Part shown: positions 33,868 through 44,914 of the stretch, piece after piece
How positions within the stretch are numbered: the stretch's first letter is position 1
Layout of the letters: the number at the start of each line of letters is the position of its first letter
NCBI GenBank assembly: GCA_028023455.1
Contig: JAQFVV010000003.1
Location: 3,142,925-3,206,924 of the forward strand
Origin: Epiperipatus broadwayi
Taxonomy: Eukaryota; Onychophora; Udeonychophora; Euonychophora; Peripatidae
Reading direction: 5' to 3'
Length of the DNA stretch: 64,000 nt
Program-made: the position numbers and the translations under genes
Notes under the pieces: generated by a model
Seen by the model: the letters and a program-made list of their open reading frames with translations, nothing else
Told to the model about the DNA's origin: nothing
Database searches by the model: none

Positions 33868-36700
33868 CCATACAGCAAAAGTTTCCAAACTTTTTTCAGC
33901 CACAGACTCTTTTACCAACAACTTTTAAAACCATTAACCCCCTAGTCATTTCTTTACTTACTCAAATAAATAAATTTGTACAGTACTCGATATTAAATAT
34001 TTCACTGGACATTAAACTTTTCATTTTAATCACTTGTAATTAATGATTGAAAATGATAAAAAGACTATGAAATATGGCATTCTCTTGTGCAACATTTAAT
34101 ATCAAAACCTGCACTAATGAAAATTAAAGCAAAAAAATATGAGCAGTATTTTTTTTAATTTTTGACATTTATGAAATAAATATATAAATTCAAAATAAGT
34201 ACAAATATTGAAATAACTTTATTAAATCTAAAAATAAAGTGAAAAAGTCAACATATTCAGACAGAATTAAACATCAACAAAATTACAACAATGAAAGATT
34301 TTAATCAGAATTATAAAAATAAGAATATCAAATAAATTAGTTTGGAAACTGAATTTAATGAGATGTGTGCACCTGGTGATCTGTCAACAGTTTATCTATG
34401 TCCAGTTTTAAATTAGTGAGTTGCATTCTAAAATCACATTCAATGATATGCAATCGATGCCTGTTCTAAAGCAGGTTTAAAACTATACTGAAGCCTCTCT
34501 CTACCACATATTATGATGGAAATGCCAGCAAATAATTTTGTACAACAGTCTATAGATCTGGGTAAAAAAATGGAAAATCTTGTTGAAGCCAAAACTTTTG
34601 ATAACCCTGTTTAAATTGTACTTTGAGTCTCATCTTGCTAAATTATATTTGGTTCTGCACTACTAATGGATGGGTTATTATCCAATCTGATATTTCTAAT
34701 GATAAAATATCTTTAAACCTAGTTTTGAAATCTAAGTGAAGAGCTTCAAAGTGATTGACATACAGCAAGATATTTTCTTCTTGGATTGTGCCCATCTTAA
34801 ATAAGTTGGGGAACTGAGAAAGCTCAGATCTTGCAATATTTTGCTCAAAAAACAATCTGGCAACAAAAGCTGTTAGGACCACTTTTGCTTTGATGAGATT
34901 CAAATTGTCTCCTTGCAGATGTAAATTATCATCATTAAATTTGCCAAATAAGTCAGTTAAATAAGCAATATCTATTTTACTCTTAAGTAAATTTTCTTTC
35001 AAACTGGAATCCTCATCTTCCAAAAACTCTAAAACAGATTGAAAAAGTGCAAAAAATCTCACCTAACATAAATCTTTTGAAAGTCAGCAGACTTCTGTAT
35101 GTAGAACTAATAATCATTGCTTTCCTCACATAATGGAGCAAACAGTCTAATGTTCAAAGCATTACTTTGAATTTTGTTCACAGCTATTATAATAAATTGA
35201 AGTGATTGGTGCAATTTGTCATTACGGTTCTTGGCTACTGAATGTTGTCTATGGATTACACGGTGAATTGCAAGCACTTCAGGTATGTGTTGTTTCAGGT
35301 AACTTATAAAATTGCAATAACAACCATAGCTCATACTTCATCTGTCACAACAGATATTATATTTGACAACAGAATCACTTTTTCCCTGAAAAATATAATT
35401 CAATTAAATTAAAAATCGATTCACCACTGGTATCACTTTTTAAAGTTCTAGCAAAAAGCAGTTCTTCATGCACTTCAGCAATAAAGCTTCATTACCAGAT
35501 AATGTTGACTCTTCCAATTAGAGGGGGGAAATTTTTTTTTTTTTTTTTTGCAAATGATTACACAAACAGTTTTCCATGTAGTGACACATTTCATAAATAC
35601 ATCTTTGAACTGTGTCCTTTTTATAACATCTTGTGCAGGTTTGTGGAGTACAGTGTTCAATAACTTAATGACGGCCAGTAGGATCAGTTTCTCCCTTATG
35701 ATATGCAGCTTGGCAGACTTTACAATGAGTAGGAATATGTTGTACAATGCCCTTAATCCATCATTATTTTGCTTCAATGATGAAACAAACATATTATCTA
35801 TCATAGTTCTCTTCAGACTTTTATCTTTAAGTGATTGAAATTATGAAAAATCTTTTTATTTTTTGTCAGGGTGAATTCTGTTCAGGTGATCTGCTAGTTT
35901 TGGTAGTTTCATAGCATCATTGCTAAAAACTTTTTCACATATGAGGCACATTGGTAAATGTTTGATAATGACAGGACAAATCCTAGCTTCAAATAGTCCA
36001 AACTATACTGACTGCATTTCTTTTTTGGATCAGTCATATTATTATCATAAGAAATAAAATCTTTTATTAACAACTAATTTTGACAGCTCATGTGATTAAA
36101 AAAAACAATAAAGTATGTACTTTCTTGAAACAACAGATTTTTAATCAAACTTGAATAAATAAACTTTGTAGTACTGATCCTTCAAAGTTCAAATCATAAA
36201 TAAATACATATCACATCAAACAAAACAATTTATAGTGTTTTATGAAAGCACGACTGTACAAGACTAATAGATTCTGATAATATCGAATATTGTCTCATCC
36301 CACTGCGAGAAAGTGTGGATATGCAATGGTTTTTCATGTCTGCACTTGCTTTGATATGTTCAATAAGACAATGCACAGATATGTTTGTGCTGCATGTATT
36401 TTCATGCATTCTTATGTATGATCTTTTAATGACACATTTTACTTTTTGTTCACAAGTTTAGTATGTAATGTTTTTGTTTTTTTATCAAAAAAGTATTTTT
36501 TTAATTATTTTACTTTTTAATTAGGTACCTATTGGAATCATAGATATTTTGAAGTAACAAACAAATAGCAATAGTAAGGGGGTCTATTTTTTGCTGTTGT
36601 TGACCCCCAATTTTTTTTTATTGAAACTATTGACACCTAGAAAATTCAAATTGACCACAGGGGTGTGATATCGATCACTTTGGGAACTCTTGACATATAG
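33868..36700 (-). mobile_element. hAT transposon, 2.8 kb, with decayed ZBED5-like transposase
   Basis: Ends CAAAAGTTTCCAAAC (33,876) and CTTTGGGAACTCTTG (ending 36,692) are imperfect hAT-type inverted repeats. Flanks CCATACAG (33,868-33,875) and ACATATAG (36,693-36,700) agree at 6 of 8 positions. The paralogous repeat at 20 kb has CACACACAG directly joined to TAAATATAT, i.e. an empty site. The interior encodes a nearly complete but frame-broken transposase on the minus strand. This identifies the full span of the element independently of its inverted repeats. Confidence 0.85.
34370..36040 (-). pseudogene. ZBED5/SCAND3-like hAT transposase, broken
   Basis: Reading the minus strand from about 36,040: KKKCSQYSLDYLKLGF, then a BED finger with CLICEKVFSNDAMK and HLNRIHPDK. 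Next comes MIDNMFVSSLKQNNDGLRALYNIF (35,804-35,475), SYGCYCNFISYLKQHIPEV..HRVIHRQH (35,334-35,107), and MRFFALFQSVLEFLEDEDSSL..YLTDLFGKFNDDNLHLQGDN (35,062-34,643). Last is a dimerisation region to about 34,370 with ERGFS and LTNLKLDIDKLLTDHQVH. Domain order and length match ZBED5-like hAT transposases. There are at least four frame breaks, so no protein can be made. Poly-A/T slippage at 35,530 is one of them. Confidence 0.8.
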
Positions 36701-36959
36701 TAAATATATGTGTAAATTTGCTCTTTCAATTTATTGTTAAAAACTACATTATTTTTAATTTTATTTACACTATATACTTAATTTACATATGCATACTATA
36801 AACATGAAAAACTGCCAGTTGAACAATACTGTGCACTTACAGAACGATGCACAATATGTATTATTGTATTGCAATCAAAACTTATGAACAATACATGAAT
36901 TATTAACTATGATATATGATGTGAGAGTACTTGGAATAAAATATTGTGAATATCATGGT

Positions 36960-38530
36960 TTCACTGTATGTGTATATATATACAAGAAATGGGGGATTGG
37001 TGGCTTAAAAATAAAACTATTTTTGAAAAATATAATGATAAGAAAATAGGTAAAGAGAAAGAAAATGGCAATATTTAAAAATATTACAATTGGAATTTTA
37101 AATATGTAGAGAGAAAAGTAAAATGAGAAATTAAAAGAATTTACAAAAATATTAAGTAAAGAAAATAGATGTAATAGAAATAGTAGAAACACGTGAAAAA
37201 ATGAATAAACACTAGTTTTGGAAGACTTTCTATTTAACAAAACAACCGAATTGAAAATAGAAGAGGAAGTTGGTTTTATTATCAGTAAATAATAATATAA
37301 TAAGCTGCAAAGAATTTTAGATTAAATGATCTTCCTGGATATGACAATAGATGGAATATAGGAATGGTTTGTATGGCCCAGACAAAAAAAAGAAAACAAT
37401 ATTACAAATGAAAATAGTTATAGATATATGGAAATAATTATTAAAATTTTTAGAAAACAAGTCTGTATAACAAAATTAGAAAATTTTAATGGGAAAATGG
37501 AAAAAATTGATATTAAAAAAATTTAAATGGAAGACTCAAAATTATTTGTGAAAATACTCATTTATTAAAACAACATGATGAGGATTTTCCACAGGTAAAG
37601 AAATGATCAGAAATATACTAGCAATTATGCATTAGTAAACAAAAAAATAACTGAGCGAATACAAAGATTTAAAATTGTTGACGAAAAGAACAAAGCAAGT
37701 CCAATTAGTCATAAACTTTTTTATTAATAGAAATTAAGAATAAACAGATACAAAATAAAATAGGTGTAAATAAATCAAAAATTGTAGATGGAATATAAAT
37801 AATGTTTTTTAAAAAGAAAACAATTATTAGTAGTATATTAGATTATAAATATTAAGATATTAAAGTTAGGTAAATTATTAAAAAATATTTATTGAAATAT
37901 GAAAATATACTTTAGTACTAAAGGAAAGGTATGGTGGGAGATAGGAAGTATAATAAGATAATTAAAAAAACAGGTGAAAATATCATAGATAAAAAGTGAG
38001 AAAACTTTACTTAGAAAAGAAAGGCAGCAAAAGTAGAATTGAATGAATAAGAAAGAATTTAAATAAAAAAAACAAATTGAAGATATAAGTAATATATTTA
38101 AATAAATATTTTGATAATGTATTAAGTACATAATCAGATCTGATGAAAAAATTAAATTAGTAGATAAAGAGAATCAATAATTTTTAACTAAAAGAGAAGT
38201 AAAAAGAATTAACAAAAATTAAATTTCATATGAGAAACTAAAAACTAATTAATAATTGTAATTTTAAAGAAAGAGTTAATATAAGCATTAAAAAAGTAAA
38301 CATGGAAAAAATCTAACAATTTAAATAAATTTAAGTGAAATAATTGTAAGATTAAGACAAAAGTCTTAACAATATTACTGAATTGTTTTAACATGATTGT
38401 AAATAAAGGGAAATAATCCAAAGGATTAGAAGATTACAAGATTCAAATTAACAAATGAAAAGTTTAGAGATTTAGGTGATTATAGACTGATAATAATATG
38501 TTGGATTATTTCCACCATCTATTATTAAGT
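36960..38530 (+). other. Possible LINE relic, heavily decayed
   Basis: Purine-rich, A-heavy plus strand typical of old LINE coding sequence. Only short phrases are suggestive, chiefly KFRDLGDYRLI near 38,460, which resembles the K...RPI start of a reverse transcriptase. No catalytic motif was found. The complementary long open frames on the minus strand are a result of composition. Confidence 0.25.
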
Positions 38531-38535
38531 GTTAA

Positions 38536-39180
38536 ATGTCTACTAATCTCTGTTATCTATTAACCTGCATGTTATTATCAACAATTGTTTGCATTTGGAA
38601 AAGAAAAGTTTTAAAAAAATTTCTGGACATTCAACATATCATGATAGATGATGGAAATAATCAGCATTTTATCGCATCTAAAATACCATCACTACAAACT
38701 TTCATAAAAAAACTAAGTACTCAGTATGGATCTGATGCTATGTTAAATTTTACACATAAAAAATTACATCTAAAACTAGCCAAAGTAGAAAATCATTTAA
38801 CATTCCTATGTAAATGTAAATCTGAAAGGATTATTTCTAAGGATTTGCAATTTAACTTCCAATTCACTCCAAGATAGCTGAGAAGATTATTCAGAGAGCA
38901 AATGAGGCCATATTAAAAAAAGAGAATAAATGCTTATCAAATCTAGCATTCCATTAGAAATGTAGAATGCTTTTAAGAAATAAACTTACTGATGAAATCT
39001 TCATTAAGAGTTTGTCAAGTGGTGAGAAAGATCATATTTTCCAAATTACATGGAAAAATAAAAGAATATGAGTATTAAATTTTGTAAAAATTAAAAGATA
39101 GTCATATTAAATAAATTAGAAAATGAGAATAAACAGAAAATGAGAAAATGCTACATAGAAGAATTGGTTAAAATTTAGTA
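38536..39180 (+). pseudogene. Possible Penelope-like N-terminal fragment
   Basis: A 113-codon frame (38,536-38,877) includes LAKVENHLTFLCKCKSERIISKDL..., reminiscent of the N-terminal region of Penelope-like proteins (a helix with FL..C...IPKGL). After its stop, broken frames continue with RLFREQM, ERINAYQ-like and IRNVECF phrases to about 39,180, consistent with a longer original protein. No conserved catalytic domain is present, so the assignment is a weak resemblance only. It could be another retroelement ORF. Confidence 0.3.
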
Positions 39181-39224
39181 ATAAAATTAAACATACTTTA
39201 AAATGATAAAAAAAAATTGTAATT

Positions 39225-39635
39225 ATAAATTTATTTAAACGCACATTGATTACGTAAGTAATATTTACTAAGGCTTTAACCTCAAGAATATGCATGTAAA
39301 AATACGAAATTAGGGACCTCTACAGGTCTTACAACTTTAAATTATTGTAATAGATTTCTAACTATAAGATCTTTCCATTGACTCGTAAATCAAAAGATTT
39401 CATGAGTATTAATGTGTAATAACAAATGTGGACTTAATCAGTGAATTATTGAATAGCTTTACGCTCTTAGATCTAACCGCTTCAGCTTCACCTATTTAAA
39501 TAGAAAGTAGATTGAAGTAAAGAGGGTTCCCCTCTTTTCTTCCAAAGTGTAAGCTTGTGGTTAAGACCTGTAGAAGTCTCTAATATTGCATTTTTACACG
39601 CATATTCTTGAGGTTAAACCCTTATACTATTCCCA
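39225..39635. repeat. LTR-like 347-bp family, inverted partial plus full copy
   Basis: 39,225-39,327 is the 3' part of the 347-bp unit on the minus strand, from GCACATTGATTACG to GACCTCTACAGGTC. It is fused directly to a nearly full plus-strand copy (39,328-39,635) that starts at TTACAACTTTAAATT. The plus copy keeps GCTTCAGCTTCA, TATTTAAATAG and AAGACCTGTAGA. The head-to-head fusion differs from the direct tandem at 10.76 kb. Confidence 0.55.
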
Positions 39636-39744
39636 CTCGTGGAATTGATGCCATATACTATAAGTAAAAATTATTGGTGCTAGAAGCAAAATAAGCTAAG
39701 ATATTTCTTTTTTTATATTAAAAAAAAAACCCTGAAAATAATCT

Positions 39745-40035
39745 AATATGTTTGAAAACATGAAAATAATATAATTTATTTAGAAAACAAACCTGAAAAT
39801 AATATATTTAGTAAACAAATAATGATTGAAAACAAATATTTTTAGTAAGTACCATCAATTTAAACATTCCAGAAGAAATTTAATGAGCGCTAATTTCTTA
39901 TATAATGTTTGCATTCATTACAATGATAGAAAATATTTGTTTTTCAGTCATTGTTTGTTACTAAATATATTATTTTCAGGTTTGTTTTCTAAATAAATTA
40001 TATAATTTTTATGTTTCAAACATATATTATTTTTA
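39745..40035. repeat. Foldback element of about 290 bp
   Basis: The left arm (ATATGTTTGAAAACATG, TAATTTATTTAGAAAACAAA, CCTGAAAATAATATATTTAG, TGATTGAAAACAAATATTT) recurs inverted in the right arm up to 40,035. Arms are about 105 bases, the centre about 75. Non-coding, no family recognised. Confidence 0.55.
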
Positions 40036-41110
40036 CTTTTTTTTCTTTTTTTGGTTTTCCTTTCACTTAAGTCATTTGCTGTCATTGCCAATAAAAATTT
40101 TCACCAATTGTTTTTTCCAAAAAACATCAATTTGCTTATTCCTAATAATTTACTAAGTGAATGGTAACTGCATCAATAAACAGGACATGCATGCAACCAG
40201 CACAAAATTATTAATAACTTTTCATTAAAAAAAATCCACAAAAAATGGGGAAATATGCACTTATGAGAAATATGTGAATAGCAAATACAGTTTATAAAAT
40301 GAAATGTGTTCGTCAACATTTAAGAACAGTTTTCATCACTCTATTCTAGAGCCATCTATGATAAGCTTGAGCAATCAATAAATATTAATATTATCAAATC
40401 CTTATTTAACACTACCCTATTCACATCACACTTCCACCTGACAGGATTTATACCCAGACTTCCCGATGCCAATATACTTCTTATACATCAGCTTGAAAGA
40501 AAAAAAAGATAAAAGGAGCTATGAATAAAATGTGCATTTGGTCAAGGAGAAATTTGCAAGCCAGAAACTAAACTGGAAATGTGGATAGGATAGCACTGAA
40601 TGTGGATTTAGCAATCCAAATAAATAGTATCCATGGATTATTCATGCTTTTGATAAATGGATTTGGTAGTAGAGTTGTAAGAATTGTTCCTAACAATAAA
40701 TGTAAGCAGTGACTATGTGATATTTTTTAGTCTTATCATCATCATTTCATATGAGTAGCACCAAGAACAAAATTTAAAATGTTTTGAAGATTACATATGG
40801 ATGAAAAGAGAATTTCTAAAATAATAATTTGAATAATTGGGAAGTATTGTGAGGCAAATTCATTATAACATGTATTAAACATGCAAAAGAAATGAATATA
40901 TCTCAATGTATCTATGAAAAAACTGAGATGTTTCGTTCTAATAAAAAATATTAGACATACAATGTGATTGCGGTTGGGATAGACAGATAAAAAGTTTAGT
41001 AAGTACAATGAAGGAGGGTCATAAAAATTAAAATAATATGGTAAAAAAATTAATATAATTTGGAAAACAAACTCATTAGTGAATCTGAAGATATTTATGA
41101 TAACAATCAA
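40036..41110. other. AT-rich DNA without recognised features
   Basis: No supported gene. The patch at 40,420-40,500 (ACCTGACAGGATTTATACCC) looks like a minus-strand B-box but has no A-box partner. Confidence 0.25.
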
Positions 41111-41120
41111 AGAAGTAAAT

Positions 41121-41213
41121 TTTTTTTTTCTTGTGTCATAGCATCGGCCAGGAAGCAACTGCTAACCTGGGACAACTGCTTGTAAGGCAGCTGTGCTGAC
41201 CACTCAACCACCA
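41121..41213 (-). mobile_element. tRNA-derived SINE
   Basis: Minus-strand copy of the SINE with GGTTGAGTGGTCAGCACAGC, CTGCCTTACAAGCAG and the tail GATGCTATGACACAAG plus A. The B-box region is damaged (AGCAGTTGCTTCC). TAAATT occurs on both sides but is too short to be a secure target duplication. Confidence 0.7.
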
Positions 41214-41670
41214 ACATAAATTATTATTTGAGGCAGTAAGTATAGAGACAAAGAAACATACTAAAGAAATGAGAAATAATTTTAAATTTGTGATATATAT
41301 TTATATGGGCATGAGACAGAAAACGCTGAACATGGTAAATGTAGCAGTCTCAATAAAAATAGAAGAGAATGACTCAACTGTGAGAGATATATATAATAAG
41401 GAATTGGTGATATGCTTTTAAGATTGGTGAGAAATATAAAAAAAAATTAGGAAGAAAACAGCAAAAAGAAGGGGTTCTTGTTTTTTTTATTTCAAGTAAC
41501 CAGCCCACAGCCAACTCACGTAACCATCCAATATCATGTGGTAAAGGAAGAAACAAGCGTGAAATCCACTCAAACCCTCATAATTTGGCATTGAAAAGCC
41601 TGATGAATATTATCTTTTTCTTCACAATTCCTCTGTGAGGAGCTGTTGCCCTAGAGAGAGCCGTTTAAAG

Positions 41671-41794
41671 GCAGCCCTATTTAACCATTATAGATATATA
41701 GAGATGTAAATATATATATGATGCGTGTATGGCAGCCCTATTTAACCATTATAGATATATAGAGATGTAAATATATATATATGATGCGTGTAAG
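41671..41794 (+). repeat. 61-bp tandem duplication
   Basis: GCAGCCCTATTTAACC at 41,671 recurs at 41,732 and the intervening text is repeated almost base for base (GATATATAGAGATGT, TGATGCGTGTA). Only the TA dinucleotide count differs. A recent local duplication. Confidence 0.85.
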
Positions 41795-42394
41795 TATTTT
41801 TTTCTCTCTTGATATTTTATAAACTTTCTTTTTAAATTTTATAAAGAAATTTTAAAATTAATTATACGGGTATTTTTTAATAGCAGACTTCTATAGCATT
41901 TGATGCGCATAATCTTTACATATAAAATATACTTTAAAAAATGATTATATTATTAAATATTTTCAATTACTTACTTTATTAAATTCCATAAATTTAGTAA
42001 AAATATTGGACATTTTAAAAATAATTACTATATGCTGAAATATAATAACAAAATCTAATGAAAAGACGTCAGTAAACTCTATCGTTCAACTTCATTAAAA
42101 TAAATAGAATAAGAAAAATATAAGGCAGGCTACTTAATAAAGCCATAAAATGTTCCATTAAGCTAATAACATTAGGCTACATCAAATAAATCAATTATAG
42201 CTTAACTAAGCAAATTTTACTACTGTGCTTTGAAAGTTGCTACGATCTCAAGATAATAACTGATTTATTTTAAAAAATTATAAAACTATTTCTTCAAAAG
42301 ATATATAAGACTCCATCTGAAAAAAAAAAATGATTATTTTTAAAAAAGTGTCATAATACAGCTAGCTAATCACCCCATCTACTTATGAATTAAA

Positions 42395-42515
42395 CCACTA
42401 AACATCACATGATCACCATTTCTTATGATTGTTCAAGCTGTTAAAACAGGCAAAACTCTCCATACAGTAGTGTCACTCAGAGCAAGCACTGCTGTATGGA
42501 GAGTTTTGTCTACTT
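42395..42515. mobile_element. Family C fragment, inverted 3' ends only
   Basis: Left half on the minus strand: TAAACATCACATGATCACCAT and GCAAAACTCTCCATACAGTAGTG. Right half inverted: CACTGCTGTATGGAGAGTTTTG. These are the 3' parts of family C joined head to head without the ribozyme region. Confidence 0.6.
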
Positions 42516-42579
42516 ATGAATATGATCAAATGAATATATCATTAATTACAGCAAATAAAAATAATTGAATGAATTTATT

Positions 42580-42910
42580 GCTAGAAATTAAGATGTTAAA
42601 CTATTAAGCATCACATGATCACCATCTCTTATACTAGCACCTAATTGTTTATAAACAAGGCAAAACTCTCCATATAGTAGTGTGACCCTGTGCCAACCAG
42701 AGTAATCAATAGATGCCAGAAGGCTTGTGCATAAAATCCCTATATAATGCCTACTTATCCAATATCCCCAGACTAGTTTCTGGCTTGTGGCCTTCATCAG
42801 TGAGAAGCCTTGGATCTGAGAGCACTGCACCTAGATCTTAGGATCTAATGCAACCCTCCAATAACCACCTTTTATCTCTACTTAACTATAAAACTATGAG
42901 AATGAAATTG
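42580..42910 (-). mobile_element. Hammerhead-bearing repeat, family C, copy 1
   Basis: On the minus strand the order is: leader (AGATAAAAGGTGGTTATTGG, CTAAGATCTAGGTGCAG), hammerhead ribozyme (42,820-42,753), GCCTTCTGGCATC, ATTGATTACTCTGGTTGGCACAG, ACTATATGGAGAGTTTTGCC, and the 3' part GATGGTGATCATGTGATG. The phrase TGGCACAGGGT is A-box-like, but I found no convincing B box. Four other copies or pieces lie within the next 1.7 kb. Confidence 0.65.
42753..42820 (-). ncRNA. Type I hammerhead ribozyme, family C, best copy
   Basis: Minus strand: intact CTGATGA (42,800-42,794), stem II GGC, CACAA, GCC with an A opposite A at its base, then GAAA, stem III ACTAGT (a palindrome, or two pairs with a TA loop), and predicted cleavage after C at 42,771 (GTC). 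Stem I has an inner helix CTTCTCA-side with TGGGGA (six pairs, two G-U), an internal loop, and an outer helix ATCCAA with TTGGAT. It has the highest overall integrity of family C. Confidence 0.7.
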
Positions 42911-43206
42911 AAAACACAAAAATATTTTCAATCTAAGTTCAATAACTTATATAGTCATATGGGTCTGAACTCAGTTCAGCACCCATACATTTTGGTGTCT
43001 GGCTCTGTAACAACCATAACCACCACTATCCTATTAGGCAGGATTGGTGTTAAAACCATTAAACATCACATGATCACCATCTCTTATACTAGCACATAAT
43101 TGTTTATAAACAAGGCAAAACTCTCCATACAGTAGTATCACCCTGTGCTAACCAGAGTAATCAATCGATGCCAGAAGGCTTGTGCATAAAATCCTATCTA
43201 ATGCCT

Positions 43207-43275
43207 ACTCATCCAATATGCCCAGACTAGTTTCTGGCTTGTGGCCTTTGTCAGTGAGGAGCTTTGGATCTGAGA
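43207..43275 (-). ncRNA. Hammerhead relic, family C, core mutated
   Basis: Core reads CTGACAA instead of CTGATGA. Stem II, CAGAAAC, ACTAGTC and stem I (TCCTCA with TGGGCA, outer ATCCAA with TTGGAT) are otherwise as in the 42.8 kb copy. Confidence 0.55.
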
Positions 43276-43364
43276 GCACTGCACCTAGATCTTAGGATCT
43301 AATGCAACCCTCCAGAAACCACCTTTTATCTCTACTTAACTACAAAACTATGAGAATGAAATTC

Positions 43365-43440
43365 TCATAGGTGCAGTGCTCTCAGATCCAAAGCTCCTCA
43401 ATGACAAAGCCCACAAGCCAGAAACTAGTCTGGGAATATT
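43365..43440 (+). ncRNA. Hammerhead relic, family C, core mutated
   Basis: Core reads ATGACAA; GAAAC, ACTAGTC and TGGGAATATTGG are kept. Shares the CA-for-TG core change with its inverted partner, suggesting the change preceded the inverted pairing or was copied across the palindrome. Confidence 0.5.
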
Positions 43441-43999
43441 GGACAAGTAGGCATTAGATAGGAATTTTATGCACAAGCCTTATGGCATCCATTGATTACT
43501 CTGGTTGGCACAGGGGGCACTACTGTATGGAGAGTTTTGCCTTGTTTATAAATTAAGATGTTTGAGTGCTAAAAGTGATAGAAATAGACTGTGACCTATG
43601 GACCTTGAGTTTGAGGGTCAGCCACTGTATCATAATTGCATCAAATCATGCAAGGAATTTGAGAATATAACAAGGGTACAATTTTTGGCAATATATTTAT
43701 GACATTTTCACCTCATGAAACAAAGACATTAACAATTGCTATTTCTCAAAAAGAAAATGAATAGAGGGCCTCAAGGCATGATGTGGAATTTGAATCTTGA
43801 GTCAACTTTGAATTTTTTCAAGACCCAAGTAGACTTAAGATGGTTAGTTTACTTTGCAACAACCTTAACATAAATTTGGAATTAAAATAGAAATATAAGA
43901 AACTAATTGTAGAATTTTCAAAATGTAAAGCAAAACTTAATATTTTACATATTGTTTCTTACTTTCATTAATAAAATAATTCTTTTGTTTATTAATATT

Positions 44000-44305
44000 A
44001 ATATAAAACTACTAATCATCACATGATCATTATTCTTTATGCTTACATAAGCTGTTTAACACAGTGGCAAAACTCTCCATACAGTACCACCACCCAGTGC
44101 AAGCCAGAATAATCAATGGATGCAGGAAGATTTGTAAACAAAATCCCTATCTAGTGCCTACTCAACCAATATCCCCAGACTAGTTTCTAGCTTGTAGCTT
44201 TTATCAGTGAGGACCTTTGATCCTAGAGCACTGCACCTAGGATCTAATGCAACCCTCATTGATTGCTCTGGCTTGCACTGAGTGGTGCTACAGTATAAAG
44301 AGTTA
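44000..44305. mobile_element. Family C copy with inverted 3' piece
   Basis: Minus-strand copy (44,000-44,250) with CAAAACTCTCCATACAGTA, AATCAATGGATGC, the hammerhead relic and GGTGCAGTGCTC. It is followed at once by a plus-strand 3' piece (44,253-44,305: ATTGATTGCTCTGGCTTGCAC, TACAGTATAAAGAGTT). The same inverted logic as the other copies. Confidence 0.6.
44162..44232 (-). ncRNA. Hammerhead relic, family C, variant stem II
   Basis: Core CTGATAA (G8 changed). Stem II has become AGCT, ACA, AGCT, still pairing although both arms differ from the GGC/GCC of other copies. GAAAC, ACTAGTC and TGGGGATATTGG are kept; the outer stem I uses ATCAA with TTGGT. Confidence 0.55.
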
Positions 44306-44860
44306 TGTGTTAATATTAATATACTACTTTTTTTATTCCTACTATCCTAACACTGATAATTTTTTGATAGTATTTTTATAGCTCAGATTCAGTTTGTCTT
44401 ATAATTCTAGAATTTTTATCTAAGTTTTAAATTATATCCTTTTTTCCATTTATTTTTGCAATTATTTTTTATTATATTTCTTACAGTTTTGACTATCTAG
44501 AAGTCTTCTTCAGAACTTAAGCATCCCTTTATATAGGAAAAACAATTAAAATTCTAATTTTTTTCTTAATTAATAGAATATGTAAATACTAAAAAAAGAA
44601 TATTAAGTAATCATAATTATAAGAAAAAAAACAATAATAAAAGTTGTAGTATGAAAATTTTTAAAAATGTGAAAAGAGTGAATATTTAATAGAATTTATC
44701 AGAATTGAAAAATTGAAAATATATTGAGGATTAGAAGATTTTTTTTTTTTTTTAGTAAAATAATTCTAGTTTAAATTTTATAACAGTGTATTGTTACTAG
44801 TTTAAAAATATATTTATTGACATTATAAAATTGTACAGATGCATAATAAATACACTTTGT
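44306..44860. other. AT-rich DNA without recognised features
   Basis: No coding or bounded repeat; a T15 tract lies at about 44,738. Confidence 0.3.
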
Positions 44861-44914
44861 TAATGTTGGCTCATCCATTGCTGGCGTTGGTCTGGAAATA
44901 GTATGCCAGAGCCA

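Larger units (their letters stand above)
33380..36850 (+). repeat. Interspersed repeat split by a hAT insertion
   Basis: 33,380-33,875 and 36,701-36,850 together match the repeat at 20,050-20,900. The break falls exactly where the hAT ends begin. Landmarks are given under the 20 kb copy. A twelve-base G run at 33,734 is private to this copy. Confidence 0.7.
43060..43560. mobile_element. Inverted pair of family C hammerhead repeats
   Basis: A minus-strand copy (43,060-43,347) and a plus-strand copy (43,352-43,560) meet at ATGAGAATGAAATTCTCAT, a palindrome. Both have the same landmark order as copy 1. The minus copy has the leader (ACTACAAAACTATGAG, GGTTTCTGGAGGG); the plus copy starts later, at GGTGCAGTGCTCTC. 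Confidence 0.65.

Noticed and set aside
35548-35838. 96-codon plus-strand open frame
   Set aside because: Antisense to the hAT transposase relic, whose motifs are on the minus strand; no similarity of its own.
36953-38131. Phe/Leu/Ile-rich minus-strand frames that look like membrane proteins
   Set aside because: They are complements of A-rich, purine-rich DNA; the hydrophobicity comes from composition (TTT, ATT, TTA codons).
40742-41158. 138-codon minus-strand frame
   Set aside because: It begins inside the tRNA-derived SINE and then runs through AT-rich DNA; no recognised domain.
17581-41213. Possible tRNA genes at the SINE sites
   Set aside because: Anticodon arms and B boxes are visible but acceptor stems do not pair, and all share an element tail, A-rich end and sometimes target duplications.
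42848-43099. 83-codon plus-strand frame overlapping the family C repeats
   Set aside because: Lies across the antisense of a non-coding ribozyme repeat; no similarity to a protein.
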